From NCBI GenBank assembly GCA_017304125.1, contig JAFKLV010000061.1, forward strand, positions 1 through 7,933: a stretch of DNA of 7,933 bases, given 5' to 3'. Position 1 is the stretch's first letter. The number at the start of each line of letters is the position of its first letter. Below the pieces are notes generated by a model. That model was not told the origin of the DNA and made no database searches. It was given only the letters and a program-made list of their open reading frames with translations. A program made the position numbers and the translations under genes. Positions 1 to 4,394 of this stretch are shown one piece after another. The DNA comes from Sphingomonadales bacterium (GTDB lineage Bacteria; Pseudomonadota; Alphaproteobacteria; Sphingomonadales; Sphingomonadaceae).

Positions 1-5
1 GACAT
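1..5 (-). CDS. First bases of a divergent gene leaving the window (start codon only)
   Basis: On the minus strand an ATG occupies bases 5 to 3, and only two further bases are inside the window, so nothing can be said about the product from its own sequence. The start is supported by a strong Shine-Dalgarno sequence, GGGAGG (complement of 15-20), 9 bases before the ATG, and by a perfect alphaproteobacterial SOS box at 32-46, just upstream. From that arrangement I infer a LexA-controlled gene. Members of the SOS regulon with this kind of box include imuA-imuB-dnaE2, recA and lexA. The mutagenesis cassette is my first guess, but it rests on context alone. Confidence 0.45.
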
Positions 6-14
6 GACGACTCG

Positions 15-20
15 CCTCCC
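15..20 (-). promoter_or_regulatory. Shine-Dalgarno sequence of the outgoing divergent gene
   Basis: Read on the minus strand this is GGGAGG, a near-perfect anti-16S match, separated by 9 bases from the ATG at 5-3. It is the best ribosome binding site in the window and is the main reason to believe that a real gene starts at the left edge. Confidence 0.5.
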
Positions 21-31
21 GATTCCCAGAT

Positions 32-46
32 GTTCGCTATTTGTTC
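32..46. promoter_or_regulatory. LexA (SOS) box, GTTC-N7-GTTC
   Basis: The bases GTTCGCTATTTGTTC form an exact GTTC-N7-GTTC direct repeat, which reads GAAC-N7-GAAC on the other strand. This is the established LexA recognition pattern of alphaproteobacteria, unlike the CTG-N10-CAG palindrome of enterobacteria. The box ends 26 bases from the start codon of the minus-strand gene, a position where bound LexA would block its promoter or early transcription. It lies 16 bases upstream of the proposed -35 of the plus-strand S24 gene, so direct repression of that gene is less certain. The match, the AT-rich spacer and the intergenic position make chance unlikely, but no binding is demonstrated. Confidence 0.75.
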
Positions 47-62
47 CGACAAGATTTCCAAC

Positions 63-91
63 TTGTCCAGGAAATTTCCTGCGCCTAAGAT
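63..91 (+). promoter_or_regulatory. Proposed promoter of the S24 regulator gene (leaderless)
   Basis: A -35 hexamer TTGTCC (63-68) and a -10 hexamer TAAGAT (86-91) are separated by exactly 17 bases. Each matches the sigma-70 consensus at four of six positions. The -10 ends 5 bases before the ATG at 97, so the transcript would start at or next to the A of that ATG, giving a leaderless mRNA. That fits the absence of any Shine-Dalgarno sequence in front of 97. Leaderless mRNAs are common in alphaproteobacteria. Confidence 0.45.
68..81. promoter_or_regulatory. 14-bp perfect palindrome in the S24 promoter, candidate operator
   Basis: CAGGAAATTTCCTG is a perfect 14-bp dyad. It begins at the last base of the proposed -35 and fills most of the -35/-10 spacer, so a bound dimer would exclude RNA polymerase. 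The obvious candidate ligand is the helix-turn-helix S24 protein encoded immediately downstream, since LexA/CI-type regulators commonly repress themselves. A same-sense copy of the ATTTCC half-site lies at 54-59, exactly 20 bases (about two helical turns) upstream of the one at 74-79, and could be a second binding position. Confidence 0.5.
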
Positions 92-96
92 GCGGC

Positions 97-720
97 ATGG
101 CGGAAGACCCCCGTAGGGCATTGGTGCGGCTGGCCGAGGTGCGCGGCGTCAGCCTTGCCGCGCTGTCCGCGATGCTCGGGCGCAATGTCGCCTATCTCCA
201 GCAATTCGTCGGGCGCGGTTCGCCGCGCCGGCTGGCGGAGGATGACCGGCACACGCTGGCGGCGTTCTTCGGGGTCGAGGATCAGATGCTCGGCGGCCCG
301 GCGGGCGAGGGCGCGACGGTCGCGCTGCCGTGGCTGGCGGTCGAGGCGGCGGCGGGTGCCGGTGCGGATGCGGGGGCGGAACGGCAGTTGCGCCCGCTGC
401 GCCTAGCGACGGACACGCTGACCGCGGCGGGGGTCGCGGCGCGGCAGGCTTCGGTGATCACCGCGCGCGGCGATTCGATGATGCCGACGATCTTCGACGG
501 CGACCGGCTGGTGGTCGATCGCGATGACCGCCGGGTCGGGCGCACCGGTGCGATCTTCGTGCTGCGCCGCGACGGCGATCTGCTGGTCAAGCGCGTCGCG
601 CGCAGCGGGGACACGCTGACGATCGCCAGCGACAATCCCGCCTATCCCGCGATCGCTGCGCCGGTGGCGGCGATCGCAGTGATCGGGCGGGTGAAGTTAT
701 TGCTGCGCGGGCTGGCGTGA
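97..720 (+). CDS. LexA/CI-like helix-turn-helix regulator with S24 peptidase domain
   Basis: The protein has 207 residues and is probably a DNA-binding regulator that inactivates itself by cleavage. Residues 1-60 are an alpha-helical DNA-binding domain; VSLAALSAMLGRNVAYLQQF (18-37) looks like the helix-turn-helix, followed by the GSPRRLAEDDR stretch usual in this alphaproteobacterial family. Residues about 75-205 form an S24 (LexA/UmuD/CI) domain. The catalytic serine is S127 in GDSMMP and the general-base lysine is K165 in LLVKRV. An Ala-Gly pair (A86-G87, in EAAAGAG) is where the scissile bond is expected. I chose ATG 97 rather than an in-frame ATG at 4 because the first 31 codons of the longer version would run through the SOS box, palindrome and promoter and show no family resemblance. 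The gene is divergent from a likely SOS gene and convergent with the receptor gene. It is not the classical LexA, because its N-terminal domain is XRE/CI-like rather than LexA winged-helix. The target genes are unknown. Confidence 0.88.
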   Translation: MAEDPRRALVRLAEVRGVSLAALSAMLGRNVAYLQQFVGRGSPRRLAEDDRHTLAAFFGVEDQMLGGPAGEGATVALPWLAVEAAAGAGADAGAERQLRPLRLATDTLTAAGVAARQASVITARGDSMMPTIFDGDRLVVDRDDRRVGRTGAIFVLRRDGDLLVKRVARSGDTLTIASDNPAYPAIAAPVAAIAVIGRVKLLLRGLA

Positions 721-730
721 CCGCCCGCGC
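705..730. terminator. GC-rich hairpin spanning the convergent gene junction
   Basis: GCGCGGGC (705-712) and GCCCGCGC (723-730) form a perfect 8-bp stem with a 10-base loop that contains the stop codon of the S24 gene. The right arm lies just before the stop of the receptor gene read from the other strand, so both convergent transcripts would form the hairpin. There is no T-tract on either side, so it is not a textbook intrinsic terminator. It may slow polymerase or protect 3' ends. Confidence 0.35.
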
Positions 731-733
731 GCC

Positions 734-3550
734 TCACATCTTGAAGCGCACCCCGACCCTGAAGGTCCGGCCGAGCAGATCGTAGAATGACTGATTGGTC
801 GAGGGGATCGCATAAGCGCTGCCGCCGGGGCCATAGCCGACGACCGGCGGGTCCTTGTCGAACAGGTTGGTGATGTTGAAGAACAATTGCATCGTCGCCT
901 TGCCGAGCGTGAAATCATGCGCGGCGGTGGCGTCGATGTAAAAGGCGCCGCCGATCCGGTTGTCGTTGATCGTCCGGTTGGTCACGGTCGACGCCGGGCA
1001 TCCGCTGGTGCATTCGACGAAGCTCGTATCATAGACCCCGGCGCTGATGCCGCGGCCGATCAGGTTGAGCGTGAGCGGGCCGTTGGCGTAGGTCGCGGTG
1101 GCGCGATAGATCCAGCTCGGCGTGCCGTCCGAAGCGTTCGATCCGGCGCTGTCGACGGGCGCGTCGATGCCGTTGTTGGCGAGATTCTTGATATAATAAG
1201 TCGCCATGCCGCGCAGCGTCAGATTGCCCGTGCCGAGCGCGACGCGCCAGGAGGTCTCGAAATCGATGCCCTGCGCGCGCTGCGTCGCGAAGTTGAACGG
1301 GCTTTCGAACACCTGAAGGTTGTTGCTGAAGCTATTGGGGCCGCGCGCCACCGCCGCGCAAAATGCCTGAACCCCCTCGTTGCAGCGATCGACGATCGTC
1401 TGCGCGTCGACCGACCCGATCGCGCCGTTGATCTTGATGTCGTAATAATCGACCGACAGCGCGAAATTCGGCAGGAAATGCGGCTGCAGCACCACGCCCA
1501 CACCCCATTGATCCGCCTTTTCGGGCTTGAGGTTAGGATTGCCGCGGGTTGTTCCGGCGAAGGGGACCGAGGCATTGTTCTGCGATGAATCGATCAGTTC
1601 GTTGATGCGCGTCGTCCCGCTGGCGAACAGTTCGCCGAGATTGGGCGCGCGGATATCGCGCGATCGCGTGGCACGCAGGCGCAAGCCGGGGATGGGGTCG
1701 AAGGTGACCCCGGCCTTCCATGTCGTGACATAGCCCGAGGTGCTGTAATCGGTCGCGCGCACCGCGCCGTTGACGTCCAGCCCCTTGATGATCGGGACGA
1801 GCAGTTCGAGATAACCCTCGGTCACATTGTAGCGGCCGTTGGTCGGGCGATAATTGCCGGTGAACCAGCCGGTCTGATATTGCGCCTCGACTTCCCCCGT
1901 CACCTGTTCGCGGCGATGCTCGCCACCCAGCGCGACCGATATGGCGCCGGCCGGCAGCGTGACCGCATCGAACGACAGATTGGCGGCGAACACGTCCTGC
2001 TGGAAACGCTGGTTGCGATAGGGGTTGCCCGTCACCCAGGCCACCGCCGCCGGATCCGCCACCCCGATCCCGAGCCGGTTGAATGGGATGCAGCCATTGC
2101 CGGGCGCGGTGAGCGTGGAACGGCAGACGATCGTTCCCGCCGCGACGCCGAGCGCATTGCCGGCCGGCTCGCGCACCGCGTCGGTCGCCAGCGTGAGCCG
2201 CGCATTGTTGCTGATGCCGATCCCGGCCTCGCGCGTATCGGCGATGCCTTTCTGATAATAAGCATCCCATCGCGCGGTGCGGCCGAACAGCGGGAATGCG
2301 CCGTCCGCGCCGACGACATAGCGCTGCACCTTGCGGAGCACTTCATTGGTGCGGATCGGCAGATCGGCATTGGTCGTGCCGAGCTTGAAGGAGGTGATGC
2401 CGAGACGCTGCATATCGGCCAGCACGCTCGCCGGAAGATAGGGGTTGTCCGCCCGGATCGTGACATTGCCGAGATTGCGCTGGATGCCGAGCTGGCCGCG
2501 ATCGAGCGACCGCGCATAGCTGCCCTGCGCGAAGAGATTGAACCACGGCGCGATCTCGTAGCTCAGCCGGCCGAACACATTCTTGCGGTTCTGCGCCGGA
2601 TCGAGCGACTGATTGTCGTTGACCTGGGTATATTGCCAGTCGCCGCCGACCATCCACGGGCCGCTCACCGCGCCGTAATTGAACCGGCGAACCGCGCCGC
2701 CGACGTCGAAATAAATGCCCTTGAGCGCGGTATCGGTGATCAGCCCGCCGGGGGTGCCGGTGCTCAGCCCGATGCCGCTGGCGAGCAGCCGCTGGGGCTT
2801 GCCGTTGCCCGCGGCATAATCGGGGTTGTCGATGACATACCAGCCGTTCTCGTTCCACTTGCGCGGAACGCCGTTCAGCCCTTCCTTGATCGCGATTTCG
2901 CCGCTCAGCACGATATGCCCGCGCCCTTCCGCGAACGACGTGCCGGCGGTCAGCCCGAGGCGGTAATTGGGCGCATCGCCATAAGTGGAGAGGCCATATT
3001 CGGCATTGCCCTTCAGCCCGGTGAATTGTTTGTCGAGGATGAAATTGACCACCCCCGTCACCGCGTCGGAGCCGTAAGCCGCCGAGGCGCCGCCGGTCAC
3101 CACCTCGACGCTTTTGATCAGCCCCTGCGGAAAGGTGTTGACGTCGACCAGCCCGGTGACGGTCGATCCGACCGAGCGCTGCCCGTCGAGCAGCACCAGG
3201 GTGCGGTTCGCGCCGAGCCGGCGCAGGTTGATCGAATTCACCCCGAACGTGCCCTCGCTCATGTTGAGCTGCGAATTGGCCGGGGTAGAACTGCCGACGA
3301 CCGACGGGATGCGGTTGACGAAATCGGCGACATTGGCGGGCGCGGCGGCGTTGATGTCCGCGGTCGACAGGACGGTCAGCGGGGTCGGCGCCTGATAGCC
3401 GCTGCGCGCGATGCGCGATCCGGTGACGACGATCTCTTCGGCGGTGGCATCCGGCGGTGCGATCTGCGCCTGCTGCGCCGCCGCGGCGTGGCTCCACAAC
3501 ATGGCAGCCGCCACCGCGAGCGGCGACGCGCTCATCATCGCTTTGGTCAT
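734..3550 (-). CDS. TonB-dependent outer-membrane receptor
   Basis: This 938-residue protein imports a ligand across the outer membrane using TonB-ExbBD energy. A signal peptide covers about residues 1-25 (hydrophobic LAVAAAMLW, then AHAAA-type cleavage near A25). The TonB box is EEIVVTG (38-44). The plug domain spans roughly 54-172, with the conserved LRRLGANRTLVLLDGQR (109-125) and VEVVTGGASAAYGSDAVTGVVNF (starting at 148). The rest is the 22-strand barrel, including the conserved NPNLKPEKADQWGVGV (671-686), FFNITNLFDKDPP (890-902) and a final strand ending FRVGVRFKM. Length is normal for the family. Six cysteines fall in three close pairs (476/487, 723/731, 847/851), probably loop disulfides. 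The start is fixed by a good ribosome site 7 bases upstream. No transporter, hydrolase or regulator gene lies beside it, so the ligand (siderophore, sugar, peptide, aromatic or other) cannot be assigned. Family assignment is very secure. Confidence 0.96.
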   Translation of the reverse strand: MTKAMMSASPLAVAAAMLWSHAAAAQQAQIAPPDATAEEIVVTGSRIARSGYQAPTPLTVLSTADINAAAPANVADFVNRIPSVVGSSTPANSQLNMSEGTFGVNSINLRRLGANRTLVLLDGQRSVGSTVTGLVDVNTFPQGLIKSVEVVTGGASAAYGSDAVTGVVNFILDKQFTGLKGNAEYGLSTYGDAPNYRLGLTAGTSFAEGRGHIVLSGEIAIKEGLNGVPRKWNENGWYVIDNPDYAAGNGKPQRLLASGIGLSTGTPGGLITDTALKGIYFDVGGAVRRFNYGAVSGPWMVGGDWQYTQVNDNQSLDPAQNRKNVFGRLSYEIAPWFNLFAQGSYARSLDRGQLGIQRNLGNVTIRADNPYLPASVLADMQRLGITSFKLGTTNADLPIRTNEVLRKVQRYVVGADGAFPLFGRTARWDAYYQKGIADTREAGIGISNNARLTLATDAVREPAGNALGVAAGTIVCRSTLTAPGNGCIPFNRLGIGVADPAAVAWVTGNPYRNQRFQQDVFAANLSFDAVTLPAGAISVALGGEHRREQVTGEVEAQYQTGWFTGNYRPTNGRYNVTEGYLELLVPIIKGLDVNGAVRATDYSTSGYVTTWKAGVTFDPIPGLRLRATRSRDIRAPNLGELFASGTTRINELIDSSQNNASVPFAGTTRGNPNLKPEKADQWGVGVVLQPHFLPNFALSVDYYDIKINGAIGSVDAQTIVDRCNEGVQAFCAAVARGPNSFSNNLQVFESPFNFATQRAQGIDFETSWRVALGTGNLTLRGMATYYIKNLANNGIDAPVDSAGSNASDGTPSWIYRATATYANGPLTLNLIGRGISAGVYDTSFVECTSGCPASTVTNRTINDNRIGGAFYIDATAAHDFTLGKATMQLFFNITNLFDKDPPVVGYGPGGSAYAIPSTNQSFYDLLGRTFRVGVRFKM

Positions 3551-3557
3551 CTATATT

Positions 3558-3565
3558 CCCCCTCT
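3558..3565 (-). promoter_or_regulatory. Ribosome binding site of the TonB-dependent receptor
   Basis: On the minus strand the sequence reads AGAGGGGG, 7 bases before the ATG at 3550. It decides the start in favour of the first ATG over two further ATG codons (residues 5 and 6) a few codons downstream. Confidence 0.65.
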
Positions 3566-3570
3566 GTTAT

Positions 3571-3592
3571 CTCGTCGGTTGTTCCGCACGAG
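3571..3592 (-). other. Imperfect stem-loop in the receptor mRNA leader
   Basis: CTCGT (3571-3575) and ACGAG (3588-3592) form a 5-bp stem that could extend with two G-C pairs after an offset. It sits directly upstream of the ribosome binding site of the receptor gene and could influence translation or mRNA stability. The stem is short and may be incidental. Confidence 0.2.
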
Positions 3593-3617
3593 GGGCCGGT
3601 GGGACGGCCGATGCGAT

Positions 3618-3633
3618 GACCGTCAGAACGGTC
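3618..3633. repeat. Inverted repeat GACCGT-N4-ACGGTC
   Basis: A perfect 6-bp inverted repeat with a 4-base centre (CAGA), 68 bases upstream of the receptor start codon. It could be an operator half-site pair or a leader hairpin. I could not find a convincing promoter around it, so its position relative to transcription start is unknown. Confidence 0.3.
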
Positions 3634-3745
3634 GCGCCGATCGGGGGAGTCGGCGGGTCATTCGAGTAAACGCGGGTGACAGTGCAGTGGGGCGCCGCAG
3701 AAGGGAAGGCGTGGACCGATCGCAAGCGTGCGGCGCGGCATAGAC

Positions 3746-3762
3746 GCCGGTTATAAACCGGC
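3746..3762. repeat. Palindrome GCCGGTT-ATA-AACCGGC upstream of the receptor gene
   Basis: A perfect 7-bp inverted repeat with a 3-base AT centre (17 bp in total). It lies 31 bases past the stop of the small membrane-protein gene and 195 bases before the start of the receptor gene, both on the minus strand. It may be an operator for the receptor or a 3'-end hairpin for the small gene. There is no T-tract on the minus strand, which weakens the terminator reading. Apart from this and the two smaller repeats, the 3551-3793 interval shows no gene and no promoter I can defend. Confidence 0.4.
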
Positions 3763-3793
3763 CGTCAGCGGCGTTTGCGGCGCCGGGCGGTCG

Positions 3794-3967
3794 TCAGCCG
3801 CGCTCGCGCCACCACATGGCGAGCGAAATCCCGACGGTCAGCGTCAGCCCGATCAGCACGCCGATCGTCGGCTGGCCGGCGACGAAGCCGAGGATCGCGC
3901 CGCCCAGCACGCCGGCTGCGATGAGGAAGCCGCCGGCGGCGGAAGGCTTGGAGGGCTGGTCAGGCAT
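3794..3967 (-). CDS. Small two-helix membrane protein, function unknown
   Basis: This 57-residue protein has a short polar N-terminus (MPDQPSKPSA), two hydrophobic helices at about residues 13-31 and 34-52 joined by a tight QP turn, and a charged WWRERG end. The first helix carries glycines at 19, 23, 27 and 31, a GxxxG repeat (glycine zipper) that favours helix packing or oligomerisation; G36 and G40 continue the pattern in helix 2. I chose the ATG at 3967, which has AAGG 9 bases upstream, over a GTG six codons earlier that lacks a properly spaced ribosome site. The gene reads toward the receptor gene but is 243 bp from it, so an operon is possible but not shown. There is a loose resemblance in size and topology to AtpZ/AtpI-type proteins, not strong enough to name it. 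It is probably a real gene, because its hydrophobic pattern is coherent and it fills the gap between its neighbours. Confidence 0.6.
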   Translation of the reverse strand: MPDQPSKPSAAGGFLIAAGVLGGAILGFVAGQPTIGVLIGLTLTVGISLAMWWRERG

Positions 3968-4088
3968 CGCCGCGCGCCTTGCCACGCCTCGGGCTGCGAC
4001 GCCAGCGGCGGTTGCGCACGTGGCAACGCTTTGGAAACCTAATTCCCGAACCGGCTCTTAGGCACCTTGCCGCTATTACGACATTTCC

Positions 4089-4301
4089 ATGCCTCGCCCT
4101 CCCTATGTCGCCGGCCGTGCCGCGCTCGCCGATGCCGAAATGCTGATCCGTGCCTTTGGCGACGCCGCCGAGGACGAGGCGGCGACCCGCGCCGATCGCA
4201 GCCGTGATATCGGCAACCACCTGCATTTCTGCCACTGGCGGCAGATCGAGCGGCTGCTGGGGTGGCTCAGCAGCGAGCACGCGATCGGCACGATTCACTG
4301 A
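4089..4301 (+). CDS. Small His/Cys-rich conserved-type protein, function unknown
   Basis: This 70-residue soluble protein has no signal peptide or membrane segment. Residues 10-40 form a predicted amphipathic helix rich in Ala, Asp, Glu and Arg. It is followed by a compact motif HLHFCHWRQIERLLGWL (44-60) and a C-terminal GTIH. H44, H46, C48 and H49 are close enough to bind a metal, with H64 and H70 as possible extra ligands, but this is only a pattern. The style resembles short hypothetical proteins common in sphingomonads. No Shine-Dalgarno sequence precedes the ATG at 4089; an internal ATG at 4140 (residue 18) is the alternative start. The gene is divergent from the small membrane protein (121 bp between starts) and sits 93 bp before tamA on the same strand, but the palindromes in between suggest separate transcription. 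Confidence 0.65.
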   Translation: MPRPPYVAGRAALADAEMLIRAFGDAAEDEAATRADRSRDIGNHLHFCHWRQIERLLGWLSSEHAIGTIH

Positions 4302-4315
4302 GCGACGCCGCCGGG

Positions 4316-4343
4316 AAACGGCCGTTTTACGGCATTTTACGGC
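4316..4343. repeat. Overlapping palindromes and a 10-bp-period direct repeat between the small gene and tamA
   Basis: AAACGGCCGTTT (4316-4327) is a perfect 12-bp palindrome. It overlaps GCCGT-TTT-ACGGC (4321-4333), a 5-bp stem with a 3-base loop followed by ATTTT. The unit TTTTACGGC occurs twice, at 4325-4333 and 4335-4343, with a 10-base period (one helical turn). The hairpin plus ATTTT could be a weak terminator for the gene ending at 4301. The helically phased repeat could equally be a protein binding site for tamA control. Confidence 0.4.
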
Positions 4344-4359
4344 GCTGACTGCTGCCCCA

Positions 4360-4388
4360 TTTCGTTAATCGCCTCGTCACGCTATCAC
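4360..4388 (+). promoter_or_regulatory. Weak candidate promoter for tamA-tamB
   Basis: TTTCGT (4360-4365) and TATCAC (4383-4388) are 17 bases apart. The -10 ends 6 bases before the tamA ATG, which would make the transcript leaderless; a GGCGGG touching the ATG is too close to act as a Shine-Dalgarno sequence. Both hexamers are poor consensus matches, so this is only the best of weak choices. Confidence 0.22.
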
Positions 4389-4394
4389 GGCGGG

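Noticed and set aside
4..96. An N-terminal extension of the S24 regulator from ATG 4
   Set aside because: The extra 31 residues would be encoded by DNA holding the SOS box, the promoter and the palindrome, and they do not resemble the family N-terminus, which begins at the MAEDPRRAL segment.
97..720. Naming the S24 gene lexA
   Set aside because: The peptidase half fits, but the DNA-binding half is CI/XRE-like rather than the LexA winged helix, and this family occurs in addition to true LexA.
1880..3619. A 579-codon open frame on the plus strand, antisense to the TonB-dependent receptor
   Set aside because: Its product is rich in Arg, Ala, Asp and Gly with no domain-like pattern, it covers a secure gene in reverse, and long antisense frames are expected at this GC content.
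3551..3793. A sigma-70 promoter or riboswitch before the receptor gene
   Set aside because: I checked several TTG- and TA-rich hexamer pairs on the minus strand and none had both acceptable boxes at 16-18 base spacing; no known riboswitch layout was apparent.
3968..3985. A GTG start giving a 63-residue form of the small membrane protein
   Set aside because: The only ribosome-site-like bases are almost touching the GTG, whereas ATG 3967 has AAGG at a normal distance.
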